Origin: G032773895 sp965248935
GTDB lineage: Bacteria > Pseudomonadota > Gammaproteobacteria > Pseudomonadales > Cellvibrionaceae
Direction: 5' to 3'
DNA length: 64,000 nt
NCBI GenBank assembly: GCA_965248935.1
Contig: OZ252214.1
Span: 868,001-932,000 of the forward strand
In this document: piece by piece, positions 27,510 through 35,746 of the stretch
How the letters are laid out: each line of letters begins with the position of its first letter
How positions within the stretch are numbered: the first letter of the stretch is position 1
Notes under the pieces: generated by a model
What the model was told of the DNA's origin: nothing
What the model saw: the letters and a program-made list of their open reading frames with translations, nothing else
Databases searched by the model: none
Program-made: the position numbers and the translations under genes

Positions 27510-29336
27510 GTGAAATATTTCCCTCTTGTACTGACATTTGTTTTTTTGGCGATTCAACCAAGCTACGCACACGAGGCTCACGCTCAAAATACGCTAGCAA
27601 GTAAAACAGACCCAAACCTAATAGCTGAAGCGCTCTTTATTGAGGTATTTGAAACCTGGAAATCCCGCTCTCCAGAGTTTCAAACTGAGCTAGGGTTAAA
27701 AACACATTACGGGCTATGGGATACCAATACGCCTGAATATAAGCGGGAAGGTCACAGCCTTAACCAAAGCCTATTGTCCCGGTTAACGGCTATAGATAGC
27801 AGCAAACTTACCAAGGAAAATACGCTTAGCTACCGGCTATTAGAATACGATCTAAAAACCACAATCGATGGTTACCAGTGGCGATATCACGAGTACCCGG
27901 TCAATCAAATGTTTGGGCGCCATACGGCAATGGTCAGTATATTAATAGATCAGCATACTATTGATAAGCTTGAACACGCCCAGGCTTATATTCAACGAAC
28001 CATGGGTATAAAACGCCAGATAGAGCTGCTGATCGCAAAAATATCTGAACAGGAAAAGCAAGGGATTATCCCACCCAGGTTTGTCTTTCCTCATGTTATC
28101 CAAGCCAGCAAGAATTTAATCTCCGGTGCGCCTTTTAATAATAATGGCAGTGATTCAACACTGCTTGCCGACTTTAAAACCAAAGTCAATACTCTATCTA
28201 TTGACCCATCACAAAAAAATGATTTAATTAAAAAAGAATACAAAGCATTAAAACAATATTTCTTGCCAGCATACGAGAATTTAATAGAAAAACTAGAAAA
28301 GCTATCGGCCAAAGCCGATGATATTCCTGGTGTATGGAAACACCCTAAAGGCAGCGAGTATTATCTAACCGCCTTGCGCAATACCACGACAACGGACCTA
28401 ACCCCAAAGGCAATATACGATCTAGGTATCAACGAAGTAGCCCGCATTCAAAATGAAATGACAGCGATTGCAAAAAAAGTGGGGTTTAAGGGCAGCTTAA
28501 AAGAATTTTTTGATTTTATGGAGACAAGTACACAATTTTATTACCCAAATACAAAGGAGGGAAAGCAAGCGTACCTAAAGGATACCAATCACATTATTAG
28601 CAAGATAAAAGGTGAACTCCCTAGGTTATTTAATGTGTTACCTAAGGCAGAGCTTAAAGTTAAACAGGTGGAAGCTTACCGCGAACAATCCGCTGGCATT
28701 GCGTTTTATCAATCACCGGCCATTGACGGGTCACGCCCAGGCATCTATTACGCCAATTTATTTCGTATGGAAGATATGCCCAATTACGCCATGGAAGCCT
28801 TAGCCTACCACGAGGCTTTACCTGGACATCATATGCAGATTGCTATTGCTCAGGAGCTTGACAATATTCCAGATTTTCGTAAATACCATTACCATACTGT
28901 TTATGTCGAAGGCTGGGGCCTTTACTCCGAGTTGATACCAAAGGAAGTAGGTTTCTATAAAAACCCCTATGCGGATTTTGGAAGGCTTAAACTGGAAATT
29001 ATGCGCGCCTGTCGCTTAGTAACCGATACGGGTATCCATGCATTTAAGTGGGATAAAGAAAAAGCCGTAAATTATTTAACCGATAATATGCCTATATCAA
29101 GACCCGATGCAGTGAAAGCCATAGAACGATATTCTGTTATGCCATCCCAAGCTACAGCCTATAAAATCGGTATGTTCGAAATACTTCGCTTACGAGAAAA
29201 GTCGAAGAAACAACTCGGTGATGCATTTGATATCCGCAGCTTCCACGATACAGTGCTAAAAAATGGTTCGGTGCCACTTTTCATTTTGGAGGAACTGGTT
29301 GACGAATGGATTAAAGAAGCCCAAGAACGAGGTTAA
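27510..29336 (+). CDS. exported DUF885 metallopeptidase-like protein
   Basis: A 608-residue DUF885 family protein. A signal peptide (MKYFPLVLTFVFLAIQPSYA) is followed by His-rich HEAHAQ. The zinc-peptidase-like signature is YHEALPGHHMQIAIAQEL (HExxxGH-type), with the downstream YVEGWGLYSE that supplies the third ligand in the family, and RPGIYYANLFRMEDMP before it. Members are annotated as putative carboxypeptidases; the substrate here is unknown and the location is probably periplasmic. The GTG start at 27510 has AAGG about 11 nt upstream. It is divergent from murJ and has no operon partner. An extended CCACCT repeat follows its stop. Confidence 0.87.
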   Translation: MKYFPLVLTFVFLAIQPSYAHEAHAQNTLASKTDPNLIAEALFIEVFETWKSRSPEFQTELGLKTHYGLWDTNTPEYKREGHSLNQSLLSRLTAIDSSKLTKENTLSYRLLEYDLKTTIDGYQWRYHEYPVNQMFGRHTAMVSILIDQHTIDKLEHAQAYIQRTMGIKRQIELLIAKISEQEKQGIIPPRFVFPHVIQASKNLISGAPFNNNGSDSTLLADFKTKVNTLSIDPSQKNDLIKKEYKALKQYFLPAYENLIEKLEKLSAKADDIPGVWKHPKGSEYYLTALRNTTTTDLTPKAIYDLGINEVARIQNEMTAIAKKVGFKGSLKEFFDFMETSTQFYYPNTKEGKQAYLKDTNHIISKIKGELPRLFNVLPKAELKVKQVEAYREQSAGIAFYQSPAIDGSRPGIYYANLFRMEDMPNYAMEALAYHEALPGHHMQIAIAQELDNIPDFRKYHYHTVYVEGWGLYSELIPKEVGFYKNPYADFGRLKLEIMRACRLVTDTGIHAFKWDKEKAVNYLTDNMPISRPDAVKAIERYSVMPSQATAYKIGMFEILRLREKSKKQLGDAFDIRSFHDTVLKNGSVPLFILEELVDEWIKEAQERG

Positions 29337-29366
29337 TCAACATTCTCTTAGGGTCAGGGAAAGACC

Positions 29367-29430
29367 CTCCTCACTCCTCACCTCACCTCACCTCCACCTC
29401 ACCTCCACCTCCACCTCCACCTCCACCTCC
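29367..29430 (+). repeat. CCTCAC/CCACCT microsatellite
   Basis: Low-complexity C/T/A tract: irregular CCTCAC units pass into at least six nearly perfect CCACCT hexamers (29392-29430). It lies between the DUF885 stop and the OmpA-like gene. A small GGGTC/GACCC hairpin (29350-29368) sits at its left edge. A minus-strand reading would give polyglycine, which I do not regard as coding. Confidence 0.9.
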
Positions 29431-29591
29431 TATATTATTAAAAAACACCCCTTCCATATTTCGCCATATTTTATCTTTAAACAATCTTAAAGCGCCCATA
29501 AGCTCGCCCACTTCCTTTTGTTTAATACTATTCAAGACAACAGCAAACACATTATTTTTTAATAAAACAATTAAACATTTGGAGAAACAGT

Positions 29592-30278
29592 ATGAAAAAG
29601 ACAGCAATTGTAACCTCACTCGTATTGGCAACTACATTTGGCGCTAGCGCCGCTTTTGCAGAACAAACAGGAAAAGAAAAATCTAAAGCGTTCAGTTTCT
29701 TTTCTGGAGGCGCAGTGGTCGGCGCTCTCGCTGGTGGCCCTATAGGAATGCTAATCGGCGCGGTTGGCAGCTCTCTCTGGCACGATCAAGACACGAAACA
29801 GGAAAAAAAGATGGGAATTAAAATCACTCAAAACCAGCAGGAAATATATCAATTAGAGCAAGAGTTAGCCGTTCGAAATTCTTATATTAACGATCTTAAA
29901 TCTTCAACGGAACATAACTTAGCCTTCAGGGTTATGTTTTCTACAGGTGCGGATAACCTTACAGGTGAAGATTTAGATAGAATCAATACCCTAGCGATCT
30001 ATTTAAAAGATAACCAAGAACTCAATATTCGTCTAGATGGCCATACAGACCCACGGGGCACTGAGGAATATAACAATGTTCTTTCTGAAGAAAGAGCGCT
30101 TTCTGTTGCTACTGCCCTTAAAAAACGAGGTATTGACGATAACAGAATTGAGATTTTTTCTCACGGCTCAAATAAATCGAAATCGGTTATTGGAGACTAC
30201 GAACACTATTCTTTTGATCGTCGGGTTGATATAGAAATTATTCCATCAACAAACAACAATGTTGCATCTCTAAAATAG
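29592..30278 (+). CDS. OmpA-family protein with glycine-zipper segment
   Basis: A 228-residue exported protein. A signal peptide (MKKTAIVTSLVLATTFGASAAFA) is followed by a Gly-rich hydrophobic segment (GGAVVGALAGGPIGMLIGAVGSSLW) of the glycine-zipper kind and a short coiled coil (QNQQEIYQLEQELAVRN). The OmpA C-terminal peptidoglycan-binding domain carries the key Asp and Arg in RLDGHTDPRGTEEYNNVLSEERA and SFDRRVDIEI. It resembles the sortase-associated PdsO group in layout, but no sortase lies here. GGAG 8 nt before ATG 29592 fixes the start. It is monocistronic with its own terminator. Confidence 0.88.
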   Translation: MKKTAIVTSLVLATTFGASAAFAEQTGKEKSKAFSFFSGGAVVGALAGGPIGMLIGAVGSSLWHDQDTKQEKKMGIKITQNQQEIYQLEQELAVRNSYINDLKSSTEHNLAFRVMFSTGADNLTGEDLDRINTLAIYLKDNQELNIRLDGHTDPRGTEEYNNVLSEERALSVATALKKRGIDDNRIEIFSHGSNKSKSVIGDYEHYSFDRRVDIEIIPSTNNNVASLK

Positions 30279-30333
30279 AAGTGACGGAAAGCAAGTACGC
30301 AAGATAGCAATAGCGACCTAAAACCTGAGCCTT

Positions 30334-30368
30334 AGCCCGACAAATTAATTTATTGCCGGGCTTTTTTT
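30334..30368 (+). terminator. Rho-independent terminator of the OmpA-like gene
   Basis: AGCCCG (30334-30339) pairs with CGGGCT (30358-30362 region), with additional AT pairing inside the loop (CAAATTAATTTATTG), followed by seven T. The same hairpin can serve the convergent gene at 30374. Confidence 0.85.
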
Positions 30369-30373
30369 ATTGA

Positions 30374-31300
30374 TTAGCCAGATGTCACTAATCCCAATTC
30401 CATATACAACAAGGGTTCACCGTAAAGTAAAGCCTGACACTGAATCACATCAACATTGTTCGCTCTTTCCAAATGAATACATTCTAATAGCAGATCCTCT
30501 TCAATATTACCTTTAATATAATTAGTAATCTCCGCATATTTCACTGCATAATGGTAAAAGCGCTTACCTCTTCTACCAGCAGACATTCTAGAGGAAAGTG
30601 TTACTAAGCCTGCTATAACAAAGGAGGCTGGATAGCAACGCAAGCTGTAGATACAGTTTTCTTGCAAACCATCTAACCTCAGTTTTATTTTTCCTTCACC
30701 TGTTGTATTGGTCAAATGAACATCAAAAATATTGTCGTTATCGTAGTGAAATTGCTTTTCCGCTTTTGAGTGGCTGGATTTATAGAAAACAAATAATTGA
30801 GAGGAATTCACTAAATAACTGTCTGCAAGATAACTCGACGGCAATTCACTGACAATTTCAAACTCAAATACCGCAATAAAAATCAACTCACCCTGCATGT
30901 CTTCCAAGCGGGTAGTGACAGATACCGTCTTAGATCGCCTTGTTTGCCGAGGGGAGAGTTTTGCTCGCACCATAAATTCATTCGCCACACTAGGCAAATT
31001 CATATCAGATGCACGAGTCACTTTGCATGATCTTAGGTAACACGACGCTTGCGATGATGAAAATTTTGAAGAGATAGCGACAAGCTTACCAGCAGTAGAA
31101 AGGTGCCGAACCGTTTCTGAAAGTGTAATCGGTTCTATTTCATATTGAGAGATATGATTTTTACTGGCCAAAGCACACAGCCAGCCATCACCATCTACGC
31201 ATACATTAGTCAATCCGGCAAATGTTCGATCGGCTCCTAAACGCTCAGAAATTAACCGTTCAAATTTCTTTGTAGACGCAACTCCGTGACCCAATCTCAT
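30374..31300 (-). CDS. unrecognised 308-residue protein, possible hotdog fold
   Basis: I do not recognise this family. It has no signal peptide or membrane helix. The layout suggests two alpha/beta repeats. Residues about 50-160 contain a YEIEPITLSETVRHLSTAGKLVAIS helix-strand pattern and long beta strands (ELIFIAVFEFEIV). The C-terminal half has KRFYHYAVKYAEITNYIKGNIEEDLLLECIHLERANNVDVIQCQALLYGEPLLYMELGL, reminiscent of hotdog-fold acyl-thioester proteins (thioesterase or AfsA-type). No catalytic residues can be assigned, so this is a guess. ATG 31300 opens MRLGHGVAST. It is monocistronic, with hairpins on both sides. Confidence 0.6.
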   Translation of the reverse strand: MRLGHGVASTKKFERLISERLGADRTFAGLTNVCVDGDGWLCALASKNHISQYEIEPITLSETVRHLSTAGKLVAISSKFSSSQASCYLRSCKVTRASDMNLPSVANEFMVRAKLSPRQTRRSKTVSVTTRLEDMQGELIFIAVFEFEIVSELPSSYLADSYLVNSSQLFVFYKSSHSKAEKQFHYDNDNIFDVHLTNTTGEGKIKLRLDGLQENCIYSLRCYPASFVIAGLVTLSSRMSAGRRGKRFYHYAVKYAEITNYIKGNIEEDLLLECIHLERANNVDVIQCQALLYGEPLLYMELGLVTSG

Positions 31301-31430
31301 TTTTTACCGTACACCCTTTTTGACAATTAATTAACAAAATTATCAAGTAATATAAATACAGGTGACATTAAGTATTAGCATTAGAATAGGCGAACGCAAG
31401 AAAATAGCGTAATTTACGCCAAGCACAAAA

Positions 31431-31450
31431 AAGCGAGCGTATGCTCGCTT
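31431..31450. terminator. terminator-like hairpin
   Basis: AAGCGAGC (31431-31438) and GCTCGCTT (31443-31450) form a perfect 8-bp stem with a 4-nt loop, flanked by A-rich sequence on the left (T-rich on the minus strand). It separates the 30374 gene from the decayed toxin region. Nothing else is recognised in 31301-31608. Confidence 0.6.
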
Positions 31451-31608
31451 TATACCCTTGATAAAATCTCGGCTTTTACAGACTCGGGAGTTATTTTTCT
31501 CACACATTTTTTACGGGAATAAAAGCAGATATATTTTGCGTACATAAGATACGCTATAACTAATTTATTCCCTCTTTAAGCAATCTTGCCTATTAAGGGT
31601 ATTATTGA

Positions 31609-32161
31609 TTAAATCTTCCCTCGCTGATATTTTTCTGCCAGTTCAATAATTAAATCCAATAAGCCCCCTTCATATAGAAAATTATCAGCCCAAGCAACTT
31701 CATGGGGGGTAAACTCAGTTTGAAGATCATATCCCTCCTTACACCGTGAACGATTTAGTACACAATAACCCCCTTGCCCTCGGGTAATACTCATGGCCCG
31801 CTGAATACAGAGCATCCCCCCCCACATCCTCATCCGCACTGGTCATAGCCCCCGCATGTAAGCCCCCTTCACTGGGCGGTTTTTGAAATTCCGTTAACGC
31901 ACTGGAAAACCAGGGTAAAAATTCCATGGGGAAATCTTTTTGCGCGCAGCAATAAAAGAGTGTGCCATCTTTTAATGTTCTTGAAGTAGTCTTAAGTAAT
32001 GATAACCCACCATTATTTTTTACAAATAACTATACATCATACTGACTATTAAGCGCATCGGGGATACGTGCCAATTCAACAGCCCCCTCGGGTAATTGTT
32101 TATGGTTTGTAATTTCAGGAAGGTTGGCTTTAACTGGGTATTCCGCTTTACTAATCCACAT
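31609..32161 (-). pseudogene. broken gene: in-frame stop and C8 frameshift
   Basis: Reading the minus strand from ATG 32161 gives MWISKAEYPVKANLPEITNH..., which stops at a TAG (32030-32032, codon 44). The same frame continues as LFVKNNGGLSLLKTTSRTLKDG and MEFLPWFSSALTEFQKPPSEGG to a run of eight C (31816-31823, G8 in the gene). One base fewer would join it to the frame running MLCIQRAMSITRGQGGYC...LLDLIIELAEKYQRGKI. The pieces form one continuous alpha/beta protein of about 180 residues. The gene starts 9 nt after a toxin-like fragment, so it may be its former immunity gene. The family is not recognised. The frameshift could be a real decay, a phase-variable tract or a sequencing error. Confidence 0.65.
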
Positions 32162-32169
32162 AATTTAAC

Positions 32170-32886
32170 CTAATGGTATAATTTTAATCGCGTTTTTTCC
32201 TTTAGCTTTTGCAGGTTCGTTTGCTTTCGCTCAAAGTTCAGTGTTTCTACTGCACCATAGCGATTGGGGCTGGCGCTATGGGTATCTTTGGTTAAACCAT
32301 TGCCTTCATAATGTTGGTTATTGCCAACTTTTTTATGCATGGCCATACGGTTTAGCATTTGTTCTTTTTCTTTCTTATTTAGTTCCGTTGTATTCAAATA
32401 TCTCTCAAAATCCTTTGTATTTGTTGACCACTGATCCTTTAACGCCCCACTTTCAAGCGCATTGCGATAATGCTGAGCATAAGCCTGCTGAAAGTCACTG
32501 TTCATGGCCTGTTCGGTAAATGCTTTAGGGAACTCATCCGGTAATTCACGGTTAGCAAATTCGCTCACATTATTAAAGGTGGCGGCAATACTGTCTACCC
32601 CTGTTAGGGGTTGGGGTTGGGGTTGGGGTTGGGGTTGGTCGGTATCGATAATCACCAGTACAAACTCTTTATTGGGTTCATAGTCTAACCCCAGTTTTTC
32701 ACAGATAAGCTGGGGGTCGGTATCGGCATCTTCTATTTGGTCAAAGGTGGTGGACCAGTATTTGGGGCCTTTGCCGGTGGTGCCTTGCAGTTCTTGCCCT
32801 AGGGCGCCGGTGAGGTTGCGCAGTAGGCCACTGGTAATGTTTTTCCATAAAGCGAAAATGATTAACTGGATTTTAGCTTCGTTAGA
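32170..32886 (-). pseudogene. C-terminal fragment of polymorphic-toxin-like protein
   Basis: The minus strand is open from just after a TGA (32887-32889) to the stop at 32170, with no ATG near the upstream end. It reads IIFALWKNITSGLLRNLTG..., then KYWSTTFDQIEDADTDPQ, FVLVIIDTD, a PQ repeat, and TFNNVSEFANRELPDEFPKAF. The end is KKVGNNQHYEGNGLTKDTH...RYGAVETLNFERKQTNLQKL. A GTG at 32655 could start a 161-residue product but would cut a conserved-looking domain. I read it as the 3' end of a larger effector, probably of the type VI/Rhs-like polymorphic class, that lost its 5' part. That class is an inference from the neighbourhood. Confidence 0.5.
32607..32638 (+). repeat. telomere-like (GGGGTT)n tract with G-quadruplex potential
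   Basis: Five GGGG runs separated by TT (32607-32634), then GGTTGG. On the minus strand it encodes alternating Pro-Gln in the toxin-like fragment. The unit length of six keeps frame if the copy number changes. Confidence 0.9.
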
Positions 32887-32917
32887 TCAAACTCGATATT
32901 TATCACCCTGTTTGGAA

Positions 32918-33160
32918 CTATTCTGCCACGAGTACATCACCTAAATTTAACTTCGGCGCATTTTCTGAAGGACGAAGAGTAATTCCCCTTCGCCCTTGCG
33001 TATATAATTCAGGGGAAACCTTAGGCATATTGATTAATTCCCAATTCCCTTCTGCTCCACTCTTAGTCAATTGCAACCCCGTAGTCAGTTCACCATATGA
33101 TAAATCACAGGAAACGAGTACTAAATCACGAACAGAAACAACTTCTATAACTTTAACCAT
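32918..33160 (-). CDS. small hypothetical protein, 80 residues
   Basis: ATG 33160 to stop 32918. The product, starting MVKVIEVVSVRDLVLVS, is beta-rich and has no signal peptide. Segments such as LTTGLQLTKS and KLNLGDVLVAE suggest a small barrel-like domain. It overlaps by one base the stop of an open stretch upstream (TAATG junction), so it was probably translated by coupling as the second gene of a pair whose first gene is now broken. The family is not recognised. It could be the surviving part of a toxin/immunity cassette or a small adaptor domain. Confidence 0.45.
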   Translation of the reverse strand: MVKVIEVVSVRDLVLVSCDLSYGELTTGLQLTKSGAEGNWELINMPKVSPELYTQGRRGITLRPSENAPKLNLGDVLVAE

Positions 33161-33321
33161 TATTGGTTATCTTGATTTTTCATCTGCTGCCATTGGCGTT
33201 TCGCACACTTTATCTGCTTCAACTCTGCTTGTGTCCAGTTTTTTCTGAACCCTAATTTTAATAATTTATCTTGAGTCTGAATTTCCAAAGCAATAATTTG
33301 ATCTCCAATAGAAAAGAATGA
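33160..33321 (-). pseudogene. gene remnant without start codon
   Basis: The minus-strand frame ending at the TAA at 33162-33160 reads SFFSIGDQIIALEIQTQ, then LLKLGFRKNWTQAELKQIKCAKRQWQQMKNQDNQ. It has protein-like composition with an amphipathic Lys/Gln-rich end, but no ATG or GTG in a sensible place; the frame opens inside the 3' end of the lipoprotein gene. It is likely the 3' end of a decayed effector whose TAATG stop/start overlaps the 80-residue gene. Confidence 0.4.
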
Positions 33322-33323
33322 AT

Positions 33324-34070
33324 TTATTGAGCAATGGTATCCAAAGAGCTATTCACGATTTTCAAATCAGAGCCACATCTATAGATCAATACACCATCAG
33401 AACCTGATATGACCGAAAACATGTCACAGTTGAGTTTTAACGATGATGTCTCCCGCCCCTTACTTGGTTCTATTGCCTTCAAATAATTCGATTCAGTATT
33501 GGGATCATAAAAGACTCCGAAAACCATTTCACCTGAAGAAAAAAATAAACCTTCACTCAAGCCAAACTTTTCACTAGAAAAGCGAGGTTTATACGATTTA
33601 TTTGAAATATCGAAAAGACCTAATGAATAGGTTCCATCAAATCCTTCATCCCTGAAGCACAAGAACTGCTCAGAACCCCTTTTCGCCGCAACGGAGCAGT
33701 CATAATTTTTTAAGATAGTTTCAATATTTCCTTCAAAGTACCGATATAGGCCCATTACATCGTTTTTTGCGGAGAAGTAAATACCATCATCGCTACATAA
33801 CACAGGACCAATATAGGAAAAATTTTTAATCAATTTAATTTTCTTCTCGGATTCCATATATTGATAAATTCCCACCTCTCCAGAGAGGCTACCTCTAAAG
33901 AAAATATGATCATTAAATGTACAGCCTTGAAGACCATAGATTTCTTGGTTTTCCCTCAAAATAGTATTAATTTTCTTAATCTCACCTTGATCACAAGCAG
34001 AACATGCCGATAAGAAAGTGGATACTAAGATTAAACATAACTTAATCAAAACTTTGATTTTATTTAACAT
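33324..34070 (-). CDS. lipoprotein, probable periplasmic immunity protein
   Basis: A 248-residue lipoprotein. Its signal MLNKIKVLIKLCLILVSTFL ends in the lipobox LSAC. The mature part is beta-rich with repeated strand-turn units (GEVGIYQYMESEKKIKLIKNF, DDGIYFSAKNDVMGLYRYFE, GLFFSSGEMVFGVFYD, SDGVLIYRCGSDLKIVN), which look like blades of a small propeller. Its ATG lies 11 nt inside the 3' end of the amidase-like gene, so the two are translationally coupled. Amidase effectors that act on peptidoglycan are neutralised by periplasmic immunity proteins encoded just downstream, which fits its location and order. The immunity role is inferred from context; the sequence family is not recognised. Confidence 0.7.
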   Translation of the reverse strand: MLNKIKVLIKLCLILVSTFLSACSACDQGEIKKINTILRENQEIYGLQGCTFNDHIFFRGSLSGEVGIYQYMESEKKIKLIKNFSYIGPVLCSDDGIYFSAKNDVMGLYRYFEGNIETILKNYDCSVAAKRGSEQFLCFRDEGFDGTYSLGLFDISNKSYKPRFSSEKFGLSEGLFFSSGEMVFGVFYDPNTESNYLKAIEPSKGRETSSLKLNCDMFSVISGSDGVLIYRCGSDLKIVNSSLDTIAQ

Positions 34071-35418
34071 GATAGAAACTCACATTACTTTTATACTTGG
34101 AGGAAAATGCGTAATTAGACCCAACTGACAAATTTGGCTTACCACCCAATACTCTATGCGCAATAATAGGAACTTTACCGCCCCAGCTTCCTGATCCCAC
34201 CCATGCACTAGGTCTAACAATAGCTACATGGCCATTGCCTTTTTCTGCACCCGTAGAAGTAACGCCCATGATAACCAAACCGCCAGCATTAACTATCTTT
34301 TGGATTTCTGAAGCATCCGTAAGTGATAATGCTGTACCTGATGAACTAGCCTTAGCAATTATATAGTCGGCGGATGACCCATACCCAAGACCGCCAATAG
34401 AATTTACACCAAGAACCTTGGCCACATCAACAACATAGTCACCACAATCATTAATGCCTTTCGCCTCATGATCAGAATAAACTTCGGATAATACTGATGT
34501 TAATTTATCAACGCTTCCTTCTTGTTCAATAACCTGTGATACGGATTCTAACCGATTAGCGGCATCGTTTAGGGAATGGGGTTGAATGCCTTTTCTGTCT
34601 TCTATTGGGCTGGCGGCCATGGGTTGGGGAGCTTGAGATTGGGGAGATTGAGACGCTTCGGCTTGGGCTTGTTTGGCCTCTTCACATTCTTCGCAGAAGG
34701 CGGTGCCCAGCTCTGAGGCTTGGATCAGGGCTTGGGCTTGTTCGGTATCGATCTTTTTTCGATCTTCGACTGGGGCGGCGACTATGGGGGCAGCGGGAAT
34801 TTCCGGGCCGAGTGTGTGGGGTTTCTGGGTGGGGGTATAGGTGTCTAATTCGGCTGGTTGCCGTTGTATTTTATTGTCGTTGGCAAAGACGATTATTTTG
34901 CCTGCGTAGATGGCTTCGGCCAAGTGTTTTACGCTGGCTTCGTAGTGGTTGTTTAATGGATCATACAGGCCAAGTTGTTTGTTCATCTCTTGCAGGGTTT
35001 TTTCTTCTATATCCAGTTCGTCGATAAAGCGCACAAGGGTTTCGAATTGGGCAAATTCTTTTACGGGCTGGGTATCGTTTATCAGTAGCTGGGTTGTGGG
35101 GGCGAATTGGTAGGTGGTGTACCCTTCGCCTTGCACGGGTTGGGTTTGCAGGGGTGCGGTATTGGCGGTGGTATTGGGCAGTTCGTAAAACCGCAGCTTT
35201 CCCGTAATCAGCAGATGGCTGATTTGAGTGGCAATATCGATATTGCGTGTAAAGATTGTATGCTGGTGGGCCAGTTTTTGCCAGAGGTTAACGGGGGCGT
35301 CGAGAAAACGAATAAATTGTTTGGCGTAAACGGGGTCGTTGAAGGTGAGGGGGTTTAGATTTTCTCTAACGGTAGAGCTGGCGCAAGGCCCCGGTATAGA
35401 GTTTGTAGCGTTTTCCAA
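34060..35418 (-). CDS. putative peptidoglycan-amidase effector (polymorphic toxin)
   Basis: A 452-residue protein with no signal peptide. Residues 1-240 are an N-terminal region (GPCASSTVRENLNPLTFNDPV...; LLINDTQPVKEFAQFETLVRF; NNHYEASVKHLAEAIYAGKIIVFAND). A Pro/Gln/Ala-rich linker follows with two EDRK repeats and ELGTAFCEECEEAKQAQ, a Cys motif I associate with effector linkers. The C-terminal domain (about 300-452) looks like a Cys-His amidase: GINDCGDYVVDVAKVLGV gives the candidate Cys and KGNGHVAIVRPSAW the candidate His. The product would be delivered by a contact-dependent system such as type VI secretion; no secretion genes are in the window. The overlapping lipoprotein downstream supports a toxin/immunity pair. 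Confidence 0.68.
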   Translation of the reverse strand: MENATNSIPGPCASSTVRENLNPLTFNDPVYAKQFIRFLDAPVNLWQKLAHQHTIFTRNIDIATQISHLLITGKLRFYELPNTTANTAPLQTQPVQGEGYTTYQFAPTTQLLINDTQPVKEFAQFETLVRFIDELDIEEKTLQEMNKQLGLYDPLNNHYEASVKHLAEAIYAGKIIVFANDNKIQRQPAELDTYTPTQKPHTLGPEIPAAPIVAAPVEDRKKIDTEQAQALIQASELGTAFCEECEEAKQAQAEASQSPQSQAPQPMAASPIEDRKGIQPHSLNDAANRLESVSQVIEQEGSVDKLTSVLSEVYSDHEAKGINDCGDYVVDVAKVLGVNSIGGLGYGSSADYIIAKASSSGTALSLTDASEIQKIVNAGGLVIMGVTSTGAEKGNGHVAIVRPSAWVGSGSWGGKVPIIAHRVLGGKPNLSVGSNYAFSSKYKSNVSFYHVK

Positions 35419-35526
35419 GGTTGCTCCGAAGGATATGGGTATGCATGTTGTTAACGTCCCTGCTAAAAATATAAGTAAAATGACAAATTAGGGTTATAGA
35501 AATTAGGGTTATAGGATAGAGAAATT

Positions 35527-35568
35527 AAATGGCGCGAGGCAGTGACTTAAGCTGGCATCGCGCCATTT
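35527..35568 (-). terminator. inverted repeat after the dehydratase-like genes
   Basis: AAATGGCGCGA (35527-35537) and TCGCGCCATTT (35558-35568) are a perfect 11-bp inverted repeat with a 20-nt loop, 180 nt downstream of the 35747 stop. The T-run is weak (ATTTAATTTC on the minus strand), so it may be a terminator or a regulatory site for the effector gene. Nothing else is recognised in 35419-35746. Confidence 0.4.
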
Positions 35569-35746
35569 GAGTCTGTAAAAAAAATGCCTACTGGGTCACG
35601 CTATTTTGCTCTTTTAAACGGGTTTTAACGCATGTAATGTAAAAAGGTTAGCCAAGTTTTTCCTTAATCTAAACAATGCTAAGCTTATTATACCTATTGA
35701 GCCGCTTTTATATAACGCAGATTCAATTCCGAAGTGCATCAATATT

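Noticed and set aside
29383..29631. Minus-strand ORF ending in polyglycine
   Set aside because: Produced by the CCACCT repeat and overlapping the OmpA-like gene's start.
34605..35027. 140-residue Trp/Arg-rich plus-strand ORF
   Set aside because: Antisense shadow of the effector's linker region.
31609..35418. Possible complete type VI secretion locus
   Set aside because: No VgrG, Hcp, PAAR, sheath or TssM-like gene is visible, only an effector-like cassette region.
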